A stretch of 64,000 bases of DNA from Zanthoxylum bungeanum (lineage: Eukaryota; Streptophyta; Magnoliopsida; Sapindales; Rutaceae). Where the stretch lies: the NCBI GenBank assembly GCA_019454045.1, contig SKCR01036767.1:248001-312000 (forward strand), read 5' to 3'. The notes beneath the pieces are model-generated. The model saw nothing but the letters and a program-made list of their open reading frames with translations, was not told the origin of the DNA and searched no databases. The position numbers and the translations under genes are program-made. This document shows, piece after piece, positions 45,101-55,461 of this stretch; the first letter of the stretch is position 1, and every line of letters begins with the position of its first letter.

Positions 45101-45601
45101 CATCTGGAAAATCTGGCGTTGAAATCCTGGTGAGTCAAAAGCTACCTAGAGAGGCAAACTTCCTGATGGTGATTTTGCAAGTATTGGTGGCGGAGATAGA
45201 CACTGAAGTAGCAGCTTATACCGTGCTTGCAGACGTGTTTAGAGCAAGGTAACGATAACAAAAGAGGTCCATAGCTGCACTACTGTGGTTTTCATTTCTG
45301 CATAGTTGCTTATACAATGGCCATTTTTGTACATAGGACATTGCTGATGCGGGAAACTCTCATATTACTCAATAGGCTTGTATCAAATCCTTCATACTCT
45401 TCTATTGTGTTGCGAGTTTTAACAAGCAGCAGAGATATGGCCAGTTTGACCATTGATGTGGCAACCAGGTTGTCAAGGAAAGAGGAAACGTGGGGTCAAT
45501 CTGATAACATAAGTAGGCAGATGAGGGAATCTGAAATTGTAGATTTAGGTCGAAAGTTCAAAAAAAGGGTTTTCGCTTATTTAGGTGATAGCATATCATA
45601 G
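33116..45601 (+). CDS. SUV2: Plant ATRIP homologue (SENSITIVE TO UV 2 type), split gene
   Basis: Partner and recruiter of the ATR kinase in the nuclear DNA-damage and replication checkpoint. Exons: 33116-33331, 33407-33445, 33551-33640, 34546-34643, 34746 or 34750-35055, 36007-36075, 39551-39633, 41672-42013, 42108-42214, 42924-43078, 45052-45248, 45337-45601, about 650 codons, near the usual length for plant SUV2. The N-terminus has an acidic WDDDFLEELNQVE motif, then a heptad-like stretch (LGLVSKRLSELENEKEKL), then the helical C-terminal body ending REIVDLG-like ESEIVDLGRKFKKRVFAYLG. From 34750 to the stop all exon phases agree. The exons at 33551 and 34546 contain stops or shifts in every joining I tried. 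Introns hold three transposons. Recognition is from the C-terminal half. Confidence 0.82.
33551..34643 (+). other. Unresolved third and fourth exons of the ATRIP-type gene
   Basis: Exon 33551-33640 opens in frame (ENEKEKLIKLASLKNDSR) but meets TGA at 33617-33619. A one-base shift gives open EVANIENSKCKNL up to a good donor (GTGAGT) at 33641. Exon 34546-34643 has good splice sites and is fully open in only one phase (KTDFLQWIIIDIFQQF...), which does not follow from either reading of the exon before. The intron between them (33641-34545) holds nothing recognised. Confidence 0.6.
35518..35609. repeat. 46-bp tandem duplication in an ATRIP intron
   Basis: Two adjacent 46-bp copies, each beginning GTTAATAT and containing ACTAGTATGTACCAATTTCA, differ by only a few bases. 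Confidence 0.95.
36474..36758 (-). repeat. 3' LTR of the gag-only element
   Basis: Plus strand TGATAGAACCCTCG... to ...GGGTCCTAACA. Apparently identical to 38982-39266. Confidence 0.95.
36788..37099 (-). CDS. ORF in frame with gag after a single TAA
   Basis: This 103-codon frame is in exactly the same phase as the gag ORF and is separated from it by one TAA (37100-37102). It reads LKKQEHAKGERPLQLWELLE and later FVEYLEEAWDFIRTMPF. I do not recognise a family. It could be a gag extension lost by a point mutation or reached by occasional readthrough. It has no ATG of its own near its start. Confidence 0.4.
   Translation of the reverse strand: MLKKQEHAKGERPLQLWELLEKDNEPEPFVIHQEKKLEVSVVQFFDFVGGFVVFGSVLQRIIMHSYQLAEFVEYLEEAWDFIRTMPFKPGLSFEAIVISALPR
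37100..37894 (-). CDS. Gag-like protein of the gag-only element
   Basis: The first ATG on the minus strand is at 37894; the frame is open slightly upstream (to 37912). The N-terminal part (SICDYIDRFDCMVGSMSYIS, then LPGIFINGLRYELQ) is the second half of a Ty3 gag capsid domain, so the usual first half is missing or replaced by the leader. A charged middle with a probable coiled coil (KAEEKLAELDRLAEF) follows, then a complete CCHC knuckle CFRCDERFHPRHVC. The C-terminus is very acidic. The ORF is free of stops to TAA at 37100-37102 and the frame goes on beyond it. It may package the element RNA. About 265 residues. Confidence 0.8.
   Translation of the reverse strand: MRNVGSSYELDNIQQDGSICDYIDRFDCMVGSMSYISKYHLPGIFINGLRYELQSEDRDGLQYLRVIDLEGVKKIALKAEEKLAELDRLAEFRKQRRINSRKPERSRAVKGFVYQSDVRSLDRVEEDPWKKIDSMLEKMQKMIKGSDATTSLQEASIGLPPLVENIEKKSENLPNGRSGKFKQLPAVDFQFRRDKGICFRCDERFHPRHVCQTKSVDYVDNGDSVPMDESDASNKDECNEVKGEELEVVESVVVEEEDRAPKAT
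38187..39020 (-). repeat. Tandem duplication of leader, primer-binding site and LTR tip
   Basis: Units 38187-38605 and 38606-39020 both begin GCTGGGTGAAGTCGCCGG and end CACACAATAA. Each holds leader sequence, the primer-binding site and the first 39 bp of LTR (plus-strand orientation). A few small indels distinguish them. In the first unit the LTR piece (38567-38605) stops abruptly and the next leader copy starts. Confidence 0.95.
38968..38979 (-). promoter_or_regulatory. Primer-binding site, initiator-Met type
   Basis: Minus strand TGGTATCAGAGC, the standard complement of the 3' end of the initiator methionine tRNA used by many plant LTR elements. A second copy of the same site lies at 38553-38564 in the duplicated leader. 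Confidence 0.92.
38982..39266 (-). repeat. 5' LTR of the gag-only element
   Basis: The same 285-bp sequence as the 3' LTR. On the minus strand it ends TTCTATCA and is followed two bases later by the primer-binding site. Confidence 0.95.
40160..40637. mobile_element. MITE in an ATRIP intron
   Basis: It is flanked by TCCAATATTCT at 40149-40159 and 40638-40648, an 11-bp direct repeat. The ends carry diverged inverted repeats, AAAATACGCTAAACGCTAGGC on the left (trimmed: first 20 bases) and CTAAAACGTGCTGCCTAGGC as reverse complement on the right. The 478-bp core has no ORF. An 8-11 bp target duplication fits hAT or Mutator-type elements. Confidence 0.75.
43956..44757. mobile_element. Tourist-type (PIF/Harbinger) MITE in an ATRIP intron
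   Basis: Ends GGGCCCGTTCGATAT and, as reverse complement, GGGCCTGTTCGATAT match at 14 of 15 bases. The target duplication is TTA at 43953-43955 and 44758-44760, the 3-bp signature of PIF/Harbinger. The 802-bp core is dense in AAT and ATT triplets (44140-44600) and has no ORF. Confidence 0.85.
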
Positions 45602-45933
45602 ACTAGTAAGTAGTACTACGTTGTATGGTTCATATGATTTGTAAATTTTGTATGGCTGCCACTTATGTGTCAGCGACACCAGATGAGTGGAAGCCGTCTG
45701 GAAGATTGGGTAGTTTAGGAGCTAGACTCCATTTTGGTGGAAAATTGCCCTTTCAACAGGCGGCGCAATGGCCTTGAAGGCTATATTTTGAGTGATATAC
45801 AACTTCGGCGTAGAATCTCAACAACTGTAGAGTTTTAATATTGACAAGTCTTGACAGAATTACCATTGATTTCTCTTGTATCCATTCTGTTTGTATGTAG
45901 AAGTTACTGATTTCTTTTACCAACTGATGAGGA
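45602..45933 (+). other. Probable 3' untranslated region of the ATRIP-type gene
   Basis: Follows the stop codon at 45599-45601. No clear polyadenylation signal can be singled out. Confidence 0.4.
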
Positions 45934-45992
45934 AAATTGGCTCAGTATTCTGCATATAAATTGGCTCAGTATTCTGCATATAAATTGGCTCC
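45934..45992. repeat. 24-bp tandem repeat, about 2.4 copies
   Basis: The unit AAATTGGCTCAGTATTCTGC plus ATAT is repeated at 45934, 45958 and (partial) 45982 with no differences in the first two. Confidence 0.95.
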
Positions 45993-45997
45993 AACCC

Positions 45998-46205
45998 TAG
46001 AAGCGAGGGTGATGATCAAGTATTAATTTGTTATCGATTTGGTCAAGGGTTTGAATTATGGAAACACTCTATGAAAACAGAGAGGTAAGTCGGTAAGCCT
46101 ATACGTGATTGTTTGATCATGGGTTTGAATCTTAAAAACGGCATCTCTATGAAAACAGAAAGGGGTAAAGGTACGTACATGGTACATCAGAACCTTCCCA
46201 ACGAC
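45998..46205 (+). mobile_element. Au-like SINE remnant, partly duplicated
   Basis: GGTCAAGGGTTTGAATTATGGAAAC is like the internal B-box and following part of the plant Au SINE family (shown: GGGTTTGAATTATGGAAAC core), then CTCTATGAAAACAGAGAGGTAAG. A second similar block from 46110 reads GGGTTTGAATC, ATCTCTATGAAAACAGAAAG and GGTACGTACATGG. The tRNA-like head is incomplete. Identification is by remembered consensus only. Confidence 0.45.
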
Positions 46206-46394
46206 TCTCCATTGTTTTATACATTTTTGTTTGTCGTATTTGTTAGTGATGTGCCATTCAATCTTCGGGCAGCATGAGAAAATCTACAGAAATCTTGTTT
46301 GAAATAATACGTAGCCTTGGTTTTCGATTATATGCCAATATTTTATAATATTTTCTCACTTATTCTAAGAACAAACCATGATTGGTTGATTTTG

Positions 46395-46690
46395 AAGGGT
46401 TTAAAAATTGGATCGGTCTATCGATCCGGGATAACGAGAGGGTCAAAGGTTAGAAGTCGGACGTGGGTTTAACGTGGGGTTGACTTGAGGTCACTAGTTA
46501 ATAATAAAAAATTAAAAAATTTGGTCCAAAAATCCAATGAACTCAGATCGGGTCAACGGTTCAGCAGTTGAACCGGTCGATTCGACAAGTTTTTGGCCGG
46601 TTCAACTACTAATCGGTTTTTTAGGATCATCCAAATCGAGCATTGGACTGGGTCCCGTTTAACTGATCCGGGTTTCACATCACTGATATA
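46395..46690. repeat. MITE-like block with GATCGG/CCGGTTC motifs
   Basis: GGGTTTAAAAATTGGATCGG at the left and ATCCGGGTTTCACATCAC at the right, with AACCGGTCGATTCGAC and GGCCGGTTCAACT inside. This resembles ends of plant hAT-type MITEs. No target duplication was established. Confidence 0.45.
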
Positions 46691-47131
46691 CACACACAAA
46701 AAATGAGATCCAATAAAGATGTGCTCATTTTAATAAAACAATGACCCAATGAAGAGATAAAAAAACGCACACTCTTATGTAGTTTTTATTTTTATTTTTT
46801 TATTATATAGACGTGGCCCAATTTTTTTTTTTAAATGACATGGTCTCACATGTTCCACTTTCAAAATTTAAAAATAATAATATCTAGATGAAATGCCCAA
46901 CTCATGCATTGCAAATCTAACCTCTATGCACTTTAGCACATTTCTTGAAATACTTTCTAGATGAAATGGTCAACTCATGCATTGCAAAAATGCAAATATG
47001 AGGTCAAATTTGGCAATAAAAAGAAATAACCTGGTAGTCAGCAAATAAGCTAAGATGTACATAAAAAAAATTGGGAAAAAAAAATTAAAAACAAAGAATT
47101 GAAATGAGGAACATTTGTGAAATCATCACGA
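46691..47131. other. Spacer left of the Athila-like element
   Basis: AT-rich, with a duplicated phrase CTAGATGAAATGCCCAACTC / CTAGATGAAATGGTCAACTC at about 46883 and 46960. No gene. Confidence 0.5.
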
Positions 47132-50100
47132 TGAGCGGTTAATATCCCTATATTTCTCGCCCCCTTTATCTTCATATTTTATGGGTAATCTCGAGCTTTA
47201 TGAGCAAATTGATGTGTTTTGGGTGCGTTTTGTAGGTCAAAATAATGTCATGATTCAATGGAATTAACTAGAGATAAAAACAGTAAGATACAGAGCAAAT
47301 CGGGAAAAAATCGGAGTCAAATAATGCGTCCATATGCTAGCCGCACGTCGAGACTCGCACAAGAACAAAAATAAGCCAGAACATCAAAGCCACTTTGCTG
47401 CCACTTTACCTTAATTCAATTTGGCGCATCGCGACGCCCATGCATGAGCGTTGTGACACGTGCCAAAAGTGTAAGATTAAATCGTGACACGTTATGCGCG
47501 TCGTGACACGGTAAATCAATCCCAGTTTCGCTTAAATTCGTGTTTTAAGTAGGAAACACCCTATGCACTCCCTATATAAGTATAATTCATCCCCAAAACC
47601 TATTATCAAGTCTCATAACATATTTTGGAGTCTCCAAGAGCATAGAAGAATGCATAGAGTAATGTAAGAATGAGTGCATCAATCGGAGATGGAGTTTGAA
47701 GACGAAGATTTAGGGGTTTTTAGGGGCTAAATCCGGTAACGCAGCGAGGGAAGCGGGGAAAATCGTATTTTCCGATTTCAAAACTTTTCTCGGATTAATT
47801 AAATAAACATATTATTTAATTATCCAATAATCAAATTATGAAACAAAATTCAAATAAATCATATTTAAGTGAATTTACCGAATTGCCCTTACTTTGGTAT
47901 TTTGTCCATTTTAGTCCGAAATTGATCTATCACATTTTGAATGATTCTAAATCATTTCTAAGATGAACTTAGCATGTCCAAAACATCAAAACACCAAAAG
48001 CAACACAAATGCCCAAAATTGGACCCATGGCCGAATGCACTCCAATGGTGCCATTTTGTGCACTTTGTCATTTCATGCATCAAAACACATCAAGATGTAA
48101 TCCAATGAACATGAAACTTTATATGCATCATATACACATCCAAATGCACAACATATATGAAAATCCCCAAATTTGGAATTGGTCATGAACCCTAATTTTT
48201 CAATTTCTTCAAATTGGACAAATTAGACCAAATTGGTTAAATCAATTACTTTAATCATCTTTCTTCCATCCAATCAAAGTCTCAACACAATGAAACAACT
48301 CAAGATAAAATCTAGGTCATCTAAGAGTGGGTCAACAACTCTAGATTAGCAACAAGGTTTCCAAAACCATAAAAGAATACTTATAACTACACTAGTCACA
48401 AGCTTTCTCCATTATACATGCTCTACACTTTCATCAAAGTTCACAACCAAATAAAACACAAACTATAAGAAGAGAGACAACAACAAAGCAACACAAAATG
48501 ATGCTAAGCATGTTAGAAATAATTTTCATGTTGAAGACTTTGAAAGATAACTTACAAAATCATAATTTTCCAAGCCATCTTCCTTTAGGCTTCAAGCTTT
48601 TCTCTCAACTTCTTTTATGTTTATTTTGGTATCAAAATGAACTCCTTGAACCCTAAAATGAAATGAAACAATATATACTTGCCCAAAACAAGCCTTGGCC
48701 GAATTTGGCCTAAAGGAATGCAAGTTACATAGTTTCATTTCATTTCAATTTCATTTGCCAAGTTGTTAAAATGATCATTACATTTTAATGACATTTTCAA
48801 CTTAGTCAACAATGGCAACATGAAAAATATAACCATTATATTTAATAGGGTCATGGCCGAATTTGTGTATACAAATATACCAAATTCATTTCATTTTTCA
48901 TTTCACTTCAATTTGAACAAGTTGATTAAATATCTAAAAACCACTTTATTAGATATTTATCACTTGGTCAACAAAGGCAACTAAGCCTTAAAAACAAATA
49001 TCTAAATCTTAAAATATTTATATTTTAATTAATTTAATCAGTTAACAATTAAATAATTAATTAATTAATTAAATATAAATATATTAAATATATGTATTAT
49101 ATTTACATTAAATATTAAATACATATATACATTTATGATATTAGTCAAATATCTCAATTTGACTATTAATTAATGTGTATTTAAATTAATCAAGTATTAA
49201 ATGTAAATACACAATAATTAAGGAAATGACTATCGGGTCCCTAAGCATGTATTTTGCGTTTAACCTTTAAACGACTTTATAAATAATCATCATTATTCAT
49301 AAATGTTGCTCTAGTGCTCTACGAGTATGTTTCATTATTGAGACTCTCTAGATTCAGGTGTATCCGTCACGAAATCCAATTTCGTGTCCATAATCTATCC
49401 ACCCGTAGATTATGACGATCACGGATAAACTAGCTGAATCATACAGGTCGAGGTCATTGCATACGTATAATCCCTCCGTCACAGGTATCCAGATAATCCC
49501 AGAGATATAGATGTAAACGTCAAATCTCTATATGTATTATCTCGTCGACGTATCTATTAGCAATCTCTAAATAACACTCGGAACTTACTTCTGATGTATA
49601 CTGTGGCCACAGATTTAACAGACTGCTAATAATATATGGACTACATATGCTCTGTACACAGAACTGACGGATCCTATCTTGACACACACAGGATATCCTG
49701 AGGATCGATCCACACCCAACGAATAGACGGAGGTCTGATCTAAATAGATCGGTGACGTGACTGCCATCTAAGTGTGGAGGATGTCTCATACATCCACAGT
49801 GGTATCTCAAGTCGAAGGACCACTATGCTACTCAACCCGAGAAGATTCTTATTGACGTTGGCGTACCATCCATTAAGAATCTTCGGTGAGCCGTTCAGTG
49901 TTTATCCACTATAAACACCTACACGTCTATACGAGTCTCCCTAGACTCATGGTTCATTGGATAAACCATCGGACCAAGTCTCGATATACGACATGTACTG
50001 GTCTCAACGGATTTGACTAACCGACCCGTGTTAGCAAATCTTGACCAGGAACTATGTTGATAATATTCATATAGCAGTGACACTTCCCAATGTCAATTAC

Positions 50101-51156
50101 AAACTAACTTTGTAACTGTGTACTGCATTATATATTATCGGGCTTTGTCTAATATATACATATCACTAAACCACATTTAGTTTCAATCTAATCGTAATCA
50201 GATCGAATACGTATATAAGAACAAGAGGTGCAACCATAAATAAGTAATATTATGGAATAAGGGGATGTTCGTATTCATGAATCAGACATAAATACGGTCC
50301 GGATTGGCGCTCTGAGCACCAACCCCAACAGAAGATTGCAAACGAGAGTTTATTTCTTCCATTTTCTCATAACTTTATCTTTTATGAGTTCTAGGCTTGT
50401 TATAATGGTTAGCTTATTTTTATTGAATATTATGAGCAACTAATTCATTAAATTTAGGGTTGTAATGGATCTTGAGCGTGTTTAAAAAATTTAATTGCAT
50501 ATTTTTATTCTTTTGGATTTGTTATTAATTATTTATTATTCTATGTGCTTTAATGCTTATTTTATTTATTAGGCCAACAATAGAATAATCTTGGTAAATC
50601 CTTAGGAACTCGACAGAGAGAATTTGGGTTAGCCATGAGAATAATAGCGTGTGATCTTATTCGTTGAATAGATTTCACTGCAAGATAGAAATATACCTAA
50701 AAGACATACGTAACCAATATTAGAACCTGATCTTAATGAATTCAGTTTAATTTAATTAACATAGACATATAATTAATTGATTTATTCTGAATATATTCAC
50801 CTAACTATCGAAAGAGGCTTGTGAATAATTTAGTGCTCTAGGTTAATAATTAATAACAACAACCTAATTGAATGAAAAATGTCTGAGCTTATTGTCCGCA
50901 TGCTTAAGTGAAATTGCAACCCTAGATTTTTCTATCTCTAAGGTTTTCTAACGTGTATTATTTGATTTTTATTTACTCTTCACTTAAATCATTAAATCAA
51001 CTATTTTTCTCAATAATTTAGTTTAAATCAAGTAGGTTAGTCATGATATTAATAAGAGAAATATTAAGTCTCTGTGGGTTCGACATCCGACAAATTGTCA
51101 CTGTATTACTTGAGCGATACATGTGCTTGCGTGCTAAATTTATAAAATCACGATCA
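47132..51156 (+). repeat. 5' LTR of the Athila-like element, interrupted
   Basis: 47132-47708 and 50331-51156 together match the uninterrupted right LTR (about 1405 bp versus 1393 bp). The break is between GAAGACGAAGA and TTGCAAACGAG. Confidence 0.85.
47709..50330 (-). mobile_element. Solo LTR inserted in the Athila-like 5' LTR
   Basis: A 2622-bp block flanked by GAAGA (47704-47708 and 50331-50335). Its minus strand begins TGTTGGGGTTGGTGCTCAGA and ends ACCCCTAAA. The uninterrupted right LTR shows the empty site. No internal retrotransposon genes and no second LTR are present, so a solo LTR formed by LTR-LTR recombination is the simplest reading. The last bases are AA rather than the usual CA, which leaves the exact end uncertain. 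ORF 49520-49810 inside it shows no family match. Confidence 0.75.
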
Positions 51157-51162
51157 AGTTTC

Positions 51163-51180
51163 TGACGCCATTGCCGGTGA
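51163..51180 (+). promoter_or_regulatory. Primer-binding site of the Athila-like element
   Basis: TGACGCCATTGCCGGTGA, six bases after the LTR. It matches the tRNA-Asp type site with three changes, in keeping with an old copy. Confidence 0.75.
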
Positions 51181-51289
51181 CTTACTTTATTCTTTATTAA
51201 TATTAGGACAACACTCTACTTTCTTAACTAAACACCCCTCCATTTTTTTTATCTTTGTTTTTATTTTTCTTTATTTTAGGTGGTCCAAG

Positions 51290-52020
51290 TAATGGAGTAC
51301 CATTGAGTGATGGAGGCACTAAGAGTTATAAAAGGTGATGCTACACCCCGTGTCGATGAGACACAGTCCGACTTTCTGAGGCCTGTTGTCCAACCCAACA
51401 ATTATCAATGGATGTAAGAGAGAAGTGGCGCAATATATGTTCAAGCCTTTCAGAGCATAATGATGAGTGTGAGATATGTGAAGGCAATCACCCTAGTGAT
51501 CATTGCATGTTCAACTATAATCCAGAGTAACAAAACCATCAACATTCTATATGACTCAACAATGAAGGTCGTGCATATCTCACTGAACCATTATATCCCT
51601 TCTACCCACCACAAGCTCAAGAATTTCCTCAAGAATTAAGACTATCCATGGAGGAACTGCTTATATCGACGGCCGAGCTGAACAAGCTTACTACTGAGCT
51701 GAACAAGGAAAACATGAAGAATATGGTTAGATTGGAAGCAATGGTACAAAGTTAAGTCGTATATTTGAAAAGATTGGAAGACTAAATAAGACAACTAGCC
51801 AATAACCAGAGCTATATACCTCAAGGGACAATGTCAGGTGACACTGAAGAAGACCCATGGAATCAAGAAACTCACAAGGATATCGTAATGTCGACAGAGG
51901 CAAAACTGTATATAGAGAATGGAATGTTCTGTCAAGATATTAGAGCATGCATTGTGCAAATGTCTGATAAAGAGCTAGACGAAGAAATTTGAAGGTGCAT
52001 TTATGTGGATGTGGTGGAAT
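51290..52020 (+). pseudogene. Athila-type gag C-terminal remnant
   Basis: Readable pieces in one frame include a knuckle CEICEGNHPSDHC near 51465, then a Pro/Gln region (YPFYPPQAQEFPQELR), then LSMEELLISTAELNKLTTEL with heptad character and IRQLANNQSYIPQGTMSGD. In Athila gags the knuckle, a Gln/Pro-rich stretch and a coiled coil come in this order. At least five stops interrupt it. The capsid part upstream is missing. No pol follows. Confidence 0.6.
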
Positions 52021-52754
52021 AAGGAGTTAGGCATGAGCAGTTTGGGAGCCTATTGAAAATCTCGTGACATGTGAGGACACATCGCGACATGGGGAAGCTA
52101 GCATCATGGATACCTCCCATAAGCTTGATAAAATGGCACAACTATTTAAATTCAAGCTCATAAAAGACCTCGTGACCATATATTCTTCCACTCAAGACCC
52201 CATAAAGTGAAAATATTGAAGAAGGTAGCGCAAGCACAAAGTGGAAAAGATCTTTATTTGTCATCTCATAGTTGGAAGAGAAGGTTGAGAGTAATGCACA
52301 TAACACTGTTCAATCAATGACATCTAAAGCCATATTGAAGCCTCATTGAAATAAGATCTTCAAAGACCGTCTAGCTAAAGACGTTAAACTTAGCGCTAGC
52401 GGGGAAGCAACCCACGCATTTATTTTTTATTTTATTTTCTTTACTTTCGTTTTATTTCATTGTGTGGTGTATTTATGTTGGTGTCATCACAACCCATACA
52501 CTCTGTGCAACCAAATTCTGACCAGCAGGAGCTTGATCAACACCATGCATGGTAGTGTTGTTCCGCACTCTTTATTTTTTTACGCCTATCTTACATTGAG
52601 GACAATACAAGTTTTAAGTTTGGGGATGTGTGCATGTTAGTGTTAGTTCATGCAATATAAAAAAATAAAAAAAATAAAAAAAATAAAAAAAATCGAAAAA
52701 AACTCCTATGTAGTGAAGCATAGTTCCCATTATGAGTTTTTTAAGCTTTAGGAT
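52021..52754 (+). other. Noncoding interior of the Athila-like element
   Basis: Contains TACATTGAGGACAATACAAG followed by TTTTAAGTTTGGGGATGTG near 52590, a phrase typical of the region after the coding part in Athila-type elements, and an A-rich run at 52660-52700. No ORF. Confidence 0.55.
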
Positions 52755-53359
52755 GAAATCTTAGAAACGATAAGTGCCCAAATTTCTCTTACCCGATGCC
52801 TTGAGTAGGTGATCGATGTTATACTCCTAAACACTTAATAATAGTTTTATAGCAGTAAGACCCTAAGTAGTTGACAAAGTGGTTAGTTGAGAAAATTATC
52901 TGACGATGAATTACCATTTACTTAGATGTCTATCTCGGTCCGCTGGTGTTATGATGTATGGTATGGTTAAATAAAAAAAGAAGAAAAAAAGAAGAAAAAA
53001 GGAGAGAAGTTAAACCACCTATGACTAATAAGCTTGAAGCTACCCATGGACGAGTGTTAAGACCAATATGAGGAGAAATGCTACCTTAAAGGTTAGGTGT
53101 GTTGGAAAAAAAAATGAAAAAAGAATGAGAGAGAAATTGTATCATACGGAGCGAAGATAGACAGACACATATACTTTTGAGACATCTAAGTTGGTTTGAC
53201 CCATCGATTCCCAATTTTTGAGATGAAATCACTGAGTTGGCTTACTTAGGAATCGAACTGTGACTAGACCTTTATACACACACGTTTTAGTCTAACTCAA
53301 ATGATTTATTCAAGAATTTGGATTTGAGTTGTGTTGGGTACTTTGAAATTTCTTGGGTT
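52755..53359 (+). repeat. Shared noncoding module, copy 1 (Athila-like element)
   Basis: From TAGAAACGATAAGTGC to TACTTTGAAATTTCTTGGG this block aligns along its whole length with 60658-61310 in the Tat-like element. Strongest blocks: GAAGCTACCCATGG, GAGGAGAAATGCTACCTTAA, AAGTTGGTTTGACCCA and GAGTTGGCTTACTTAGGA. A purine-rich A tract of varying length lies in the same place in both. No open frame is kept between the two copies. Confidence 0.9.
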
Positions 53360-53697
53360 TCGTTACTGGGCTTTCTCTAAAGACAATATTATGTGTAACT
53401 CTCAGGAAGATTTTATTTGGTTAGTTAGTTTTTATTTTTAGTTTTTGCATTTGTGTGTGAATGCATGTGTGTGTTAAATGACGTTTGTAAGTGTCGTCGA
53501 TGTAAGCTCTCACAAGACTATAACTCGTCCACTAGGGTCATCTAGGGGTTTAAAGGCTTGTTGCATATGCTAAATACAATCATGATCCCTACGAAAGTGG
53601 CTTAGGTTAATTTATTTTAGTTTTATTTTATTTTATTTTTATTTGTTTTACTCGAGGACTAGTAAAATGTTAAGTTTAAGGGTGTTATGAGCGATTA

Positions 53698-55090
53698 ATA
53701 TTCCAATATTTCCCGCCCTCTTTTATCTTAATATTTTGTGGTTGATATCGAGTTTTATGAGTGAATTGATGTGTTTTGGGTGCGTTTTACATGTCAAAAT
53801 ATGTCACGACTCAATGAAATTAATTGGGGATAAAAACAGCAAGATACAAACAAAGAAAATCAGGAAAAATTCGGAGTCAAAACGCGTATCTAGACGCTAG
53901 CCGCGTGTCGAGACGGGCGCAAGGACACAAATCAACCGGAACGTCAAAGTCACTTTGCTGCCATTTTACTTGAATTCAATTTGGAGTGTCGTGACGCCCA
54001 TGCATGAGCGTTGCGACGCGTTCCAAAAGTGCAAGATTAAGTCGTGACGCATTACGCTCATCGTGACACATCAAATCAATCACAATTTTGCTCTAAATCT
54101 GATTTTTAAGTAGGAAAAACTCCATGAACTCCCTATAAAAGCATAGTTCATCCATAAAACCTATTATCAAGCCTCATAACATATTTTGGAGCCTCCAAGA
54201 GCATAGAAGAATGCATAGAGCAAGGCAAGAATGAGTGCATCAACCGAAGTTAGAGTTTGAAGACGAAGACTACAAACGATAGTTATCTTTCTTCATTTTT
54301 CTCACTGACTTTATCTTTTATTAGTACTTGGCTTGTTATAATGATTATCTTATTTTATTGAATATTATGAGTAGCTAATTCATTAAATTTAGGGATGTAA
54401 TGGATCTTGAGCATGTTTAATTAATTTAATTGCATATTTTTATTCTTTTAGGTTTGTTATTGATTATTTATTATTCTATATGCTTTGATGCTTATTTTAT
54501 TTGTTAGGCTAAAAATAAAATAATATTGGTAAATCCTTAGGAACTCAACAGAGGGAATTTGGGTTAGCCGTGAGAATAATGGCGTGTGATCTTATTCGTT
54601 GAATAGATTTCCCTGCAGGATATAAATATACCTAAAGGGCATACATAGCCAATATTAGAATCTAACCTTAATGAATTCAATTTAATTTAATTAACATAGA
54701 CATATAGTTAATTGATTTATTTTGAATATATTCAATGACCATCGAAAGAGGCTTGCGAAAAATTTAGTATTTTAAGTTAATAATTAATAACAACAATCTA
54801 ATTTAATGGAAAGTACCCGAGCTTATTGTCTGCATGCTTAAGTGAAATTGCAACCCTAGATTCTTCAATTTCATAGGTTTTCCAACGTGTGTTATTTGAT
54901 TTTTATTTACTCTTCACTTAAATCATTAAATCAACTCTTCTTCTCAATAGTTTAGTTTAAGTCAAGTAGGTTAGTTTTGGTATTAATAAAAGAAATATTA
55001 AGTCTCTGTGGATTCGACATCCTACTAATAGTCACTGTATTACTGGAGCGATAAGTGCGCTTGCGTGCTAGATTTATAAAACCGTGATCA
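53698..55090 (+). repeat. 3' LTR of the Athila-like element
   Basis: 1393 bp, TGAGCGATTAATATT to AAACCGTGATCA. A matching uninterrupted counterpart of the split 5' LTR. Confidence 0.85.
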
Positions 55091-55461
55091 CATCATATAA
55101 CCAACTTCTTTTGACACAATGCATCAATAATAAGAACATGGGGGCAAAGTAAAATATTTTCAGCAAACATATCTATGTTATTTTTATTTATGATAACTAA
55201 TTGCAGTATATTGTGAATTTTAGGGTTCTTGTTTCATGTGCTCTATATATATACTTTTCATCTTGCAATGTATATTGGAAGCTTAAAATTATAAACAAAT
55301 AATAATGACATGTGAATTCGGAATAAAATTTATCATTTTATATTTTTCCAAAATCTTTGTATACATGCATCCATCATGAATACACAATAATAATAACAAT
55401 GACATGAGAATTGAGAATATAATTTATCATTTCTTATTTTTCTAAAATCTTTTCATGCATG
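55091..55461. other. Spacer between the two right-hand elements
   Basis: AT-rich; TGACATGTGAATTCGGAAT and TGACATGAGAATTGAGAAT (55307 and 55400) are parts of a short duplicated phrase. No gene. Confidence 0.5.

Larger units (their letters stand above)
47132..55090 (+). mobile_element. Athila-like Ty3/gypsy element, gag-only and decayed
   Basis: LTRs begin TGAGCGGTTAATATCC / TGAGCGATTAATATTCC and end GATCA: left 47132-51156 (split by a 2.6-kb insertion), right 53698-55090 (1393 bp). A primer-binding site TGACGCCATTGCCGGTGA at 51163-51180 is a decayed version of the tRNA-Asp type site (TGGCGCCGTTGCCGGGGA) of Athila elements. The 2.5-kb interior holds a broken gag and a long noncoding part, without pol. 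CATCA occurs at 47124-47128 and 55091-55095, a possible target duplication lying three bases from the left LTR start. Confidence 0.82.
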
